64,000 nucleotides of DNA. Origin: Chaetomium olivaceum. Lineage: Eukaryota; Ascomycota; Sordariomycetes; Sordariales; Chaetomiaceae. Each line of letters opens with the position of its first letter. Positions within the stretch are counted from its first letter, which is position 1. Positions 55,374 to 64,000 of the stretch are shown one piece after another. The stretch covers positions 310,001 to 374,000 of the forward strand of contig JAYWVB010000003.1 of assembly GCA_039881045.1 (NCBI GenBank), written 5' to 3'. A program made the position numbers and the translations under genes. The notes under the pieces were generated by a model, which saw only the letters and a list, made by a program, of their open reading frames with translations, made no database searches and was not told the DNA's origin.

Positions 55374-56166
55374 TTACAACAACTCCGCCTCGTCCTCCTC
55401 GGCCGGTTCCGTGACCGTATCGACAACGTTGGCGTAGGCGGCGGTGCGCTCGGCCTCGAGCTTGCTGATCTCGATGGTAGCCCACTTCTTCCACTGCTCG
55501 TAGGCGGCGTCCTCGAGCTCCATGCCGACCTGCAGGTTGTTCTTGCCAAAGTAGGCGCCGTACATGCGCGCCTCCTCGATCGCTATCCTGCGCTCCATCT
55601 CCTCCTGCTGCCGCAGCTTGTAGAACTCCTTGCGTGCGAGATCGTACGCCCGCGCTTTGGACAGGCCCTCAACCTCCATAAGCCAGAGCTGGCGCTGCAC
55701 AACACTGTGAAAACTGTCAGTATTTTCCATTGTCCCAAACATCCAACACCAAAACCCAAGAGCCACAATCCTACCTCTCACCACTCAACGCCATCCCCGG
55801 CTGACGCAACCCCTTGCTCCAATTGCGGCGCCTAGCATCCTGGCCATCTAACTCCAGCACCAGCTTCGGCCTCGCCAGCTCCCAGGGGTGGTCCCGATAG
55901 AAATTCTGGCGCAGCTCGTCCTCCGGGTGCACGATCTTGGTCGGCCGGAACAGGTTGCGGGGCCGCTGGGCCGCGCGCCCGCGGTCCCGGGGTTCCGTGT
56001 GCTGGATCGGGTAGGGCCGCGTGAGCACCTCGGAGGGCGGGGTGTGCTGCACCGCCTTCACCCACATCGGCTCGTTGGCGCGCGTGCTCGGCACGATGGC
56101 GCTGCTCATGCCCGCGCGGGCTGTGTCGTAGACGCGCGCTGCGAGGAATTGGCGGCCGCGGGCCAT
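55374..56166 (-). CDS. rsm25: Mitochondrial small-subunit ribosomal protein mS23 (Rsm25)
   Basis: Mitoribosome small-subunit protein. Exons 56166-55775 and 55704-55374 (70-bp intron), 240 residues. The N-terminus MARGRQFLAARVYDTARAG has the usual fungal mS23 start with a basic, Arg-rich targeting-like segment. Conserved segments are SEVLTRPYPIQHTEPRDRGR, NLFRPTKIVHPEDELRQNFY, DHPWELARPKLVLELDGQDA and NWSKGLRQPGMALSGESVVQ (the junction), then QLWLMEVEGLSKARAYDLAR and EEARMYGAYFGKNNLQVGME. It ends in an acidic tail (EPAEEDEAELL). Length and order match the Rsm25 family. Family call is firm; there is no frame defect. Confidence 0.93.
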
Positions 56167-56793
56167 TTTGAGGGAGGGGGGTTGATCTCGACTCGGCTTC
56201 GGGTTCGGGGTGTTGGTGTCGGAATTCGAGTTGGTGGGGGGGGCTGTTCGAGGGATTCGTTCGACAAGTGCCCGTTGATGGGTCCCGGGGTAGGTCGATT
56301 AGAAATCGGAGATCGTTTCTGGCTGCACCATATGTGCTTGAGCGGCCTCGTTCACCCGTCCGTTTCCTCTTCTCCGAGAGCCACGCCGCCGTTCGAAGTG
56401 ACTTTCTTTCAAGATGGTTGATAGATGTGGAGCTCTGCGGCTTCTTCCACTACGAGGTCCCAAAAATTCCAGCTGCTTGAGCCGCGTTTGGTGGGGTGCT
56501 GGAATTGGACCCAGTCAAAATCTGTCTTGCAATTCCCATTGGCTTGAAGAGATGCCCAGTCCGGGTATCTGGCCCACTGAAACCCTTGCGGCGCGGGCCC
56601 GTAGTTGCGGCGATAGAGATAGGCTCCCCGCCAAACTTGACTTTTTCAAAACGCGGCCCGAACCGACGATATCAACGCTCTCCATCCCCTCACCCCTTAC
56701 AGCCCTCCCTCCCCTCCGAACGGCGAATCCCGGCTGCAAACCCCGGGGCGAGAGGCTGGGCTAACGGCAGGCCACCATGTTGGACGACAGCTC
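56167..56793. other. Divergent intergenic region
   Basis: Shared promoter region of the mS23 and PPR genes, both mitochondrial. No gene or RNA seen. Confidence 0.5.
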
Positions 56794-58683
56794 ATGAGAG
56801 TCTCCAGCCGAATAGACGGGTCGATATGCGGCGCGATCCTCTTTCTGCACCGTCCGTCGCTGTCGTCGAACCGGTCTGCCGCCGCCACATCCCTTCCCGT
56901 ATTTGCTCATAGCCCCGGTGGAGGGCCTGTGCAAGGCTTTCATAGCGGCTGTACCCCAAGACGAACCATCAGCATCGCGACTCCCCGGTCCAGATCTTCC
57001 GCACCACGACGTCGCCCGCTGTTGACCCTCCCGGCCCTCCGAGTTTCTCGCACCCGCCTTGGTAGCCCTTCCAGGCCCTCTATACCGCCCGCTCCCAGGG
57101 TGAATCATACCGCTGCAGCCACCGATCCCCCATTCGAACCCCCTACCGGCCCAGAGTTCGACGACGACAACCCCCTACACGAAACCCCCACCCCCAAGTC
57201 ACCCTCACCCCAACTAAGGCCACGGCGCAGCTTCTCTAAAAAGGAGTTGCTCGGCCTTATCGACCCCTACGATGCCGAAGAGATTGGTAGCGTCGATGAC
57301 TATATCCAGTACCTCCGCGATCCATACATGCGGGGCTATGCCCAGCCAGACACCCAAAGGTTCACGTTTGCGCGCACCTCGGAGGACTTCGAATTCCCAA
57401 GCCTCGAGCAGGTGATCGAGGGCAGCGAGGCGGAGCGAACCACCCTCTGGGAGCTCCGCTTCGCCGTTCTTAGCCGCCTCAGGAGTCCGCACAAGGCCGA
57501 CCTCGACCACATCTACGAAGTCTACCAGCGCCTCCCCGAGCCCCGCATGCTCTACATCCATGCCCGGTTCCGCCACCAGCTGCTGCGCGCCCTCGGCCAG
57601 CCTGACGAGCGGGACACGGCATCCATGCTACGGTACTTTGAAATCATCGCCGACGTCAAGAACACGGGTATCCCCCTGACGAGTGCCGAGTGGAACTGCG
57701 CCATTGGGTTTGCCAGCAAATACGTAGGCACCGTGACCGAAACCGAGGTCGAGGCGTCCCTCAAGCTTTGGCGTGAGATGGAGGTCGACGCCGGCATCAA
57801 GGCCACCAACGTGACCTTCAACATTCTTTTCGATGTCGCCTGCAAGGCCGGTAACTTTACCCTGGCCGAGATGATCTACCGCGAAATGGAGTCCCGGGGT
57901 CACTACTACAACCGCTACCATTACACCAGTCTGATCCACTTCTTTGGGCTCAAAAACGAGACCAGCGGCATGCGCGCCGCCTATCGGGAGATGGTCAACG
58001 CCGGCGAGATGATCGACACGGTCGTGCTCAACGCCATGATCGGGGGCCTACTACGGTCGGGCGAGGAAGGCCCCGCAGAGCAGCTCTACGAGCGCATGAA
58101 GGCAGCCACCCTCGACAAGGAGATCGACGGCAGCAACAACATCCCCGTGCGCACAGTCCCCTCTGACCGCGCCGTCACCCAAGCCCTCGTCATGTTTGCC
58201 AAGATCGGCCGGCGCAACCCCTCTTCACGGGCCGCGCTGCAGGGCATGACGCTCCTCTCGCCCGACCTGCAGACCTACCGCATCCTGGTCAACCACTACG
58301 GCGTCAAGTGCGGCGACCTGGCCAAGACGGCCGCCTTCATCGACGAGATGAAGTTCTTCAAGATCCCGCTGCACCACGCCATCTTCCTCGCGCTGTTCAA
58401 GGGGTTCGCCCACCACGGCGGCTACGAGCGCTCCGCCTGGAGCGAGCGCCGCCTGACGGGCATCTGGAACGCGCTGCTCGATGCCGTCGACTCGGGCGCT
58501 GCCGCGGGGCTTGAGATCAAGACCTGGCTGGCTGTTTGGGCGCTGCGGGCGTTTGCGAAGTGTTCGAGGAGGGAGAGGGTGCTGGGCGTCTATGATGCGC
58601 TCAAGGCGAGGTGGAGCTTGAATGAGGCTGAGGAGCAGTTCATGATTGATTTTTTGAGTAACCTTGTTAATAATAGAAGGTGA
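56794..58683 (+). CDS. Mitochondrial pentatricopeptide repeat (PPR) protein
   Basis: Single-exon, 629 residues; likely an RNA-binding factor for mitochondrial mRNA. The first about 100 residues are Arg/Ser/Pro-rich and read as a targeting sequence. An acidic linker and SFSKKELLGLIDPYDAEEIG precede a helical region: DLDHIYEVYQRLPEPRMLYI, NTGIPLTSAEWNCAIGFASK, NVTFNILFDVACKAGNFTLA, then EMIYREMESRGHYYNRYHYT. AAYREMVNAGEMIDTVVLNA and LQTYRILVNHYGVKCGDLAK are also PPR-like pairs. The arrangement resembles fungal PPR proteins such as the N. crassa cya-5 type, but I cannot assign an orthologue. It diverges from mS23. Alternative upstream ATGs are out of frame. Confidence 0.85.
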   Translation: MRVSSRIDGSICGAILFLHRPSLSSNRSAAATSLPVFAHSPGGGPVQGFHSGCTPRRTISIATPRSRSSAPRRRPLLTLPALRVSRTRLGSPSRPSIPPAPRVNHTAAATDPPFEPPTGPEFDDDNPLHETPTPKSPSPQLRPRRSFSKKELLGLIDPYDAEEIGSVDDYIQYLRDPYMRGYAQPDTQRFTFARTSEDFEFPSLEQVIEGSEAERTTLWELRFAVLSRLRSPHKADLDHIYEVYQRLPEPRMLYIHARFRHQLLRALGQPDERDTASMLRYFEIIADVKNTGIPLTSAEWNCAIGFASKYVGTVTETEVEASLKLWREMEVDAGIKATNVTFNILFDVACKAGNFTLAEMIYREMESRGHYYNRYHYTSLIHFFGLKNETSGMRAAYREMVNAGEMIDTVVLNAMIGGLLRSGEEGPAEQLYERMKAATLDKEIDGSNNIPVRTVPSDRAVTQALVMFAKIGRRNPSSRAALQGMTLLSPDLQTYRILVNHYGVKCGDLAKTAAFIDEMKFFKIPLHHAIFLALFKGFAHHGGYERSAWSERRLTGIWNALLDAVDSGAAAGLEIKTWLAVWALRAFAKCSRRERVLGVYDALKARWSLNEAEEQFMIDFLSNLVNNRR

Positions 58684-59689
58684 TGAACGGAGCATGGCTG
58701 GATGGGTGGGATGTCTGGAAGGTTGACATGACTGGGGAGGGCTTTATATATATATATCCCGCCAGGCTAGTATGCGTGGGGAATAACCCTGGGGTCGGGC
58801 AAGTTGTATATTAGTGAGTTATCCTCACGTATGATGTATGTATCATAGATGGCAACGAGATAGATGGGATTGCCCAATCGAACCGATGAGATGAATATTG
58901 GCATGCAGCTTCTCGAGAGCTTCATTGCCGTCCTTTTCTATCACTGAGTTCCTGGGTCTGGGGGTGGGAGGGACACATGTTGCCGAACTATATTGCAATG
59001 CAAGAGAAATCAGAACATCAAAAAGCTCGCCGGCCGCCTTCTCTTTCTTTCGGAAGGAGAGGCGATCGGCTACGAAAACTCTTGATCGAGTTTTACTTCG
59101 TGGGAATCGAACCCGCACCCTTTCGGGTACTTCTATGTGGAACACGAGCCACCGCGGAGCACGAGCCGCACTCCTCCCACTCGACCAAACGAGTGTTGGG
59201 AGTCAGGAGGAGTTGAAATGGAAGGGCGGGGAACCACTATATCAAGGGCAAATGGAGGTCTGTGGTGCCTTGATTGTCTGGGGGAGTAGTTCAAATAAAA
59301 CATGGTGAGCGTCAGCTGGCCCGTGGAAAAGGACGAAGCAATGGCTTTCACGGTCACCAGCAGCCAGCAACAGCAAGTTAAGAATAAAAGACAACAACAG
59401 GTAATCGTACACGGGTATAGCATATCTCGGTAGCCGAGTGTAAAGGAGCGAATCCTCCCAAGCTAACAATAAACAACCCTTTTCCCTTACCCGACGTCAC
59501 CCTTCTTCAGTACGCCGAAATAGTGATCCCTCTGCCAACGCCTCGCTGAACGACTAAACGACCAAGCAGCCAACCTGTCTAAAAGAATGAACAACCCTAG
59601 AAAGGGAGAAAGCGCCAATTCTCCTGCACCGACGCGCCAAAACGGACAAAGAAAAGAGAAATAAAAGACAAACCGAAAAAGAAGAACCA
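58684..59689. other. Convergent intergenic region with SINE-like copy
   Basis: 3' flanks of the PPR and rhodopsin-domain genes. Contains a (TA)n tract at 58743-58757 and copy C. No protein gene seen. Confidence 0.5.
59063..59200 (-). mobile_element. SINE-like element, copy C
   Basis: On the minus strand, an A-box-like TTGGTCGAGTGGG (about 59188-59176), a B-box GGGTTCGATTCCC (about 59115-59103), then a hairpin AAACTC-GATCAA-GAGTTT and CGTAGCCG (ends about 59066). The head resembles a tRNA with a long variable arm, unlike copies A and B. The hairpin plus CGTAGCCG block is common to all three. Confidence 0.6.
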
Positions 59690-61614
59690 TTACCTAGGCG
59701 GCCCAGCCCTCAGCATAGCCTCCCAGTCCTGCTCAACCACACTCCCACCACTAACCCGATCGGCACTCTCACCTCCTACTCCCATACCTCCCCTCGGCTG
59801 TCTCACGCCCACCACGCCAGGCACAACCATCACACTATTCCTCCCAATCCCCTTCCCACTGCTCTCTCCCACCACCTTATCCCCCCCAACATTAGCATTA
59901 CCCTCCCCTTTCTTAGCAGCCGCCGCTGCCGCTGCCGCAACAGCAGCAACATACTCCTCATTAACCTCCTCCACAACTTCGACACTAACCGTCTTGATAA
60001 TCCCGCGCGGCCACGCCTCCAAGTCGATGTCACTCCCCCCATCACTTCCCCAATCCTCCTCCTCCCCCTCACTACTACTATAATACCCACCCCCACCCCT
60101 CCCTCTCCAAGATCATACTCCTCCCCCACCACCCCCCGCCCATCACCACCGTGCCTCACACCAGGCCCCTCAATAATAAGATGCGTACTCCTCTTCCTCT
60201 CAATCTCCCCACCACCACCACCACCACCCCCATCCCGCCGCGACAAACTCCGTGAACCCCCCTCCCCCTCCCAATCTCCACCTCCACCTCCGCCTCTGTC
60301 TCGGCCGTATCCGGCCGCGTGATGCTCCGCAAACTGCTCACGCTGCCGTTCCCTCCACCAGCAACCCTTCCCTTACGACTCCCGCTGCTGCTGCTGCTGC
60401 TCAGGGTAGTGCCGGTTAGAACGCGCTTGCCGGCCGACTTGGCGCTGTGCCGGGTGCCGGCGGACGAGGACGAGCCGTAGGGGTCGCGATGGCGGCGGGT
60501 TTTGCGAGTGCTGCGGCGGGTGGTGCTGCCGGTGGTGGTTGCGGATGATGAGGTTGTTGTTGTTGAGGTGGTGGTGGAGGTGGTGGGGGAGAAGAGCGCG
60601 CCGAGGGTGAGGAGGTTGGAGGAGGTTAGGGCGAGGTTTTGTTCGAGGCTTTTGGGGGTTTGTTAGTGGGAGCGGATGAGGGAGAGGGGGAAGGGGCAGG
60701 AGAGAGATGGGGAGAAGGGGTGGGATGGATGGATGGGGCTTACTTGGCCATGAGCGAGGCGTAGAAAAAGTGGATGGTGTAGATGCTGGCGCCGGTTGTT
60801 TGGGAGGTTTGGGCGGTCCGGACGATGACAAAGATTCCCGAGCTGGAGGTGTTAGTGTGAGGATGAGAAGAGCGTGGCCAGGGTTGCTTACACAAAGCTC
60901 AGAATCGAGGTGACGTATAACGGCCAGGCGGGTTCACCGCCGCGGGCTATATCACGCATGATCAACATTGGGAAAAGCGACAAAAAGACCCATGAGAACA
61001 CCGAAAACGCTGGAACTGTCAGCCAAGCTCAGAACTGGAGGTAGAAGCTGTAACCTACCGCCTTGCGCATAACCAAAATGGACCTGTATCTTCGGATCCG
61101 AGCAGCTACCAGCCATTGACGGATCCCAGGCCCTCCTCAATGGCTGGCACTGGAGGTACACGACCAGCGCAAAGGCCAGGTTGATAACGGCCATCAACAT
61201 GATCAGGCCAGCCAGCAGCACCCGCCACTGCCGCGCCCTCCTCAGGAGGTCCATGAAGAAGAAGCATATCGAAATCTTGCTGAGAGTGACGCTGACAAGG
61301 TACCATGGCTGCCCTATAATGTTAAACTGCAAGGCCCGTTGCCCGTCCGGGGCGGTGCCCTCGACAACGCCAAAGATGGTCGCTATCAGGGCTATTATCT
61401 GGTCCGAGTTAGAGTCATGAGCTCTTCTTTGCTACACCCAACCCCAACTCACCGTTGCCACGCCGCTCGTATAATCGTCAACGCCAAAACCACCGTGAAT
61501 ACCCCGCCGGACGTAGAAGCGAACAACGGTCGTCGCCAGGGCAAAGCTCGCCGTGGCTAGGGAGAAAGAGAGAAGGACCGGCCCTTGGGAGAGATCGGCT
61601 GCTGGGTCAGCCAT
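59690..61614 (-). CDS. Fungal rhodopsin-domain (PTH11-like) integral membrane protein
   Basis: Seven-span membrane protein of the large fungal family related to PTH11 receptors, ligand unknown. Exons 61614-61453, 61398-61059, 61009-60892, 60842-60744 and 60648-59690 (introns 49-95 bp). Visible: an N-terminal span (LLSFSLATASFALATTVVRF), FGVDDYTSGVAT, GQPWYLVSVTLSKISICFFF, the span VLLAGLIMLMAVINLAFALV, QCQPLRRAWDPSMAGSC, SVFSWVFLSLFPMLIMRD and GASIYTIHFFYASLMA. A Cys-rich CFEM domain is not present. The cytosolic tail is long, low complexity and Ser/Thr/Arg then Gly/Glu-rich. Two frame changes in its C/G runs (about 60257-60262 and 60086-60098) are needed for it to continue into the Val/Gly-rich end EDWGSDGG..., about 559 residues. 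Confidence 0.8.
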
Positions 61615-63355
61615 GTTGGTGGAGGAGGTCTAGGACATCTAGACTCAAAAACCTCTCATCATACCGGGTCACCAGAAACAATGGAGGATGAATAAACTAG
61701 ACAGGGGACAAGGAGGGGGGTGCTTGTGGTGGGGCGGTTGCTCAGATCTTAAGGCTGGCCGGGCAAGGCGGGCGGCTGGAGGGACGGCCTCGCCGAGATT
61801 CACGGCTAAAGGGTGTGGGCAGACAACATGGCTGATGAGAACGGGTTCCGAAACCACGGAGGAGTTCCTACCAGCGGTAAGGGAGTGTGGTTCCGGGGAG
61901 GCATGTGGCTTGCCTGGGCTTGTCCCAGGTCCAGTGTGGGCTAGTCAGTCAGGGGGGTGTTACGGCAGACGCCGTGGGGGGCACACCCAAGCATTCTTCG
62001 AACCATCAACCTGGATGGGCTCGAGTAATCTGTATCCATATCATCATGGAATACGTCTCATATTGATCAGCGCGGCGGGTACAACGAAACGGGCGACGGA
62101 GGAAATAGCTATGGAATAGGCTAATGGGAAAACAAAAGAACGGCGATCATAACACGGAAGCAGAAAAGTGGCCGTCAATGAGTGGTCCGTAAACCACCAA
62201 CAGCAGATGCGAGAGAAGAGCCGTCGGCTCCGTGTAAATGCGGGCTTTAATCATGCGGTTCAGCAACAGAGAAACAGCTGCCATTGCTGGTCACCACTGG
62301 AGCGGGTTGTCATTGGAGACGGACCGGCCGTGAAACGTGGTGCGATGGGGCTGATCGACCCAGTCAAAGCAAACAGAAGATGAAAGCGAAAGGAACCTGA
62401 GTGGGAAGTGAGGTTGTGAGGTGGGATTGGGCAAAATCTCATATGAGATGCTGCCACAAATGAACACTCACTGCACCATAAACGGGAACCTTGAAAGCAG
62501 CAACGGGGTTGGTTGAGTGGTGCATTGTGAAAGTGCCAGTTGGAAGGCAGCCGAAACCACAACGAATCACAGCGAACGAGGAAAAACCACGACCAGACTT
62601 TTCGGGCTTGCCGCCGAACAGCGCATGAATTGGCCGGGGCTGCTTGGTTCCTGCCCATCTTGATGTTTGGAAGCGTATGATCGTCCGATCGAAGGTAAAT
62701 GGAACAATCTCAGACAGCGCACGGGCCCACAACACCGAGAACGTCTGTGCCGTACCTGCCAAGCCGGGACTCGGTTGTCTCGATTGTCTCGCTCGCTTGT
62801 CTACTTCTCCACAAGTTCCAGGTTGGGCCTTGACTGGGTTGAGTCCCCAGGAATTCGTATTCAAGCCCGGTTCTACCTTATGTTTTAGCGCCAGGTCTGG
62901 CGAGTTGACAGGAATGTATCCTTGATCGGCAATGCGCGTTACATACAAGAACGGTAATTTGGGTAGCCTTGCGGACGCTTAACCATGACCACCATGTCAA
63001 GTCTCAACAGGTATTTTATTTTTGGGCAGGAGTCAGATCGCTGATGCAACCGTGTTATCCCATTTGACGGTCGAGTAGAACATCGATACAACCGGGAATA
63101 TATCACAGTCGGAGGCCTGACGAATGGCATGATCGTCACTTCAAGCACGTTGGGTGCCGTCGAACATGGCAAACAAACCACTCCCAGGAGTCCGGTAATG
63201 GACTTGGTTCACACAATACACTACACTATTGGGTAAGTTCCGATGGTCTGAGGGTTGAGAAACACTGACTGGTCAGAGAACGTTTGATCCATTAATGCTA
63301 CACACACCACAGCCGCCAGATTACACTACAAACCGCTACAACCCCCAGTAACCGC
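61615..63355. other. Intergenic, no gene supported
   Basis: About 1.7 kb. Several ORFs of 60-170 codons overlap on both strands without family features or bias. It may hold a long leader or an unrecognised RNA gene; nothing can be supported. Confidence 0.5.
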
Positions 63356-64000
63356 CTACACCTTCGCCTGCGCTGCCTTCATCATGGGCAGCGTCGCCGT
63401 CATGGCAAAATCATGCGTCTTATCCTTACTCCTGACCCTCTTCGCCTGCTCCGCCGTGAACCCTCGCGCCTCCACCGCCGGATTATACCCCTGCTTGTTC
63501 AGCTTCCCAACAACCGCCGAGTCCACGACCTTGGCCTCCTGCCCATCCGCCCGCCTATACACCGTCACCACGGCAGCACCGCCCAGCCCGAGATTATGCT
63601 GCAGCGCATACCTGGTGTGCGGCACCGCCCTGTTGTTAGCCCACCCCCTCAGATGCCACACCAGCTCCGCACACTGCGCAATCCCCGTCGCGCCCAGCGG
63701 ATGGCCCTTCGAGATCAACCCGCCACTCGGATTCACCACCACCTTCCCGCCGTACGTGATCCCGCCCGCCCTCACCAGCTCGTGCGCCTTCCCGGGCTCC
63801 GACAGGCCCAGCGCATCCAGCAGACACATCTCGTTCGCACTAAAGCAGTCATGCAGCTCGCACACGGCAAAATCCCCGGGCCCCACCCCGGCCTCGGCCA
63901 TCGCCACGCCCGCCGCGCGCTGCGTCATCTCGCGCCCGACCAGATCGATCGCGCTCTGCGAGAAGAGCGACGGCGCGTCCGTCGCCATGCACTGGCCCGC
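63356..64000 (-). CDS. SCP2-type (SCPx-like) thiolase, 3' part; 5' end off window
   Basis: The minus-strand frame is open to the right edge, so the coding region begins outside the window. The last about 215 residues form the C-terminal thiolase domain: SAIDLVGREMTQRAAGVAMA, FAVCELHDCFSANEMCLLDA, GKVVVNPSGGLISKGHPLGA with the thiolase NPSGG-x-x-x-x-GHPLGATG signature, and LGLGGAAVVTVYRR. The HDCF-SANEM sequence is typical of sterol-carrier-protein-x thiolases rather than ordinary acetyl-CoA C-acetyltransferases. There is no SKL-type peroxisomal signal (ends AAQAKV). Peroxisomal beta-oxidation of branched or sterol-derived acyl-CoA is the family role; substrate is inferred. Confidence 0.9.
   Translation of the reverse strand, partial: AGQCMATDAPSLFSQSAIDLVGREMTQRAAGVAMAEAGVGPGDFAVCELHDCFSANEMCLLDALGLSEPGKAHELVRAGGITYGGKVVVNPSGGLISKGHPLGATGIAQCAELVWHLRGWANNRAVPHTRYALQHNLGLGGAAVVTVYRRADGQEAKVVDSAVVGKLNKQGYNPAVEARGFTAEQAKRVRSKDKTHDFAMTATLPMMKAAQAKV

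Noticed and set aside
59100..59195. tRNA-Ser or tRNA-Leu gene on the minus strand
   Set aside because: Boxes A and B are present, but no acceptor stem pairs; it continues into the shared hairpin/CGTAGCCG block.
61615..63355. Protein-coding gene in the 1.7-kb gap before the thiolase
   Set aside because: The ORFs of up to 169 codons overlap on both strands, with no recognisable domain or consistent splice structure.
1..64000. CRISPR arrays, operons, Shine-Dalgarno sites or prophage
   Set aside because: The sequence is eukaryotic with spliceosomal introns; repeats seen are coding minisatellites or transposon-related, with no spacer-repeat alternation.

Overview
This is a eukaryotic window from a filamentous ascomycete, most likely a Sordariomycete of the Sordariales/Chaetomiaceae type. 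The evidence is short GT-AG introns of about 50-200 bp, GC-rich third codon positions, fungal-only families (two Zn2Cys6 regulators, a PTH11-like rhodopsin-domain receptor, Dsc3, Ima1, SOG2, an NLR with a paired effector) and a Tad/I-type LINE. I see no prokaryotic features and no canonical tRNA or rRNA gene. All exon structures below were built by hand from splice signals and reading frame.

Layout. 1-2.75 kb: 5'-truncated LINE on the minus strand, running off the left edge. 3.8-16.1 kb: copper chaperone Atx1, a Zn2Cys6 factor with repeat-rich segments, kynurenine/class-I aminotransferase (minus), a Rho-like GTPase with a long disordered N-terminus whose 3' end is echoed by a decayed tandem array, and Dsc3. 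16.5-24 kb: Mtr4 exosome helicase (minus), an unrecognised two-exon gene, and a second Zn2Cys6 gene (minus) for which I recovered two 3' exons. 25.9-29.6 kb: a head-to-head pair of a PNP_UDP-domain protein (minus) and an NB-ARC/TPR NLR (plus). They share a short motif, at the C-terminus of the first and the N-terminus of the second. This is the architecture of fungal amyloid-signalling innate-immunity pairs and is the most interesting system here. 30-49 kb: Tsc13, a BLOC-1 subunit-1-like coiled coil, SOG2 (RAM pathway), a short RecQ helicase, the mitochondrial Holliday-junction resolvase Cce1, glutathione reductase, Cox8, exocyst Sec6 and an unknown Pro-rich protein. 50-64 kb: inner nuclear membrane protein Ima1, Alg14, mitoribosomal mS23, a PPR protein, a rhodopsin-domain membrane protein, and the 3' part of an SCP2-type thiolase running off the right edge. 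Three (possibly four) short SINE-like copies sit between genes at about 39.8-40.3, 49.85-49.99 and 59.06-59.2 kb.

Many otherwise intact genes, including single-copy housekeeping genes (Mtr4, glutathione reductase, aminotransferase, SOG2, Cce1), need a one- or two-base correction, nearly always inside a mononucleotide run. I read these mainly as homopolymer errors of the assembly rather than pseudogenes. Exon lengths sum to a multiple of three once that small change is allowed.

Functionally most of the window is unlinked housekeeping. Recurrent themes are mitochondria (Cce1, Cox8, mS23, PPR, dual-targeted glutathione reductase and aminotransferase), the secretory/endomembrane system (Dsc3, Tsc13, Alg14, Sec6, BLOC-1-like), and the PNP-NLR self-defence module.
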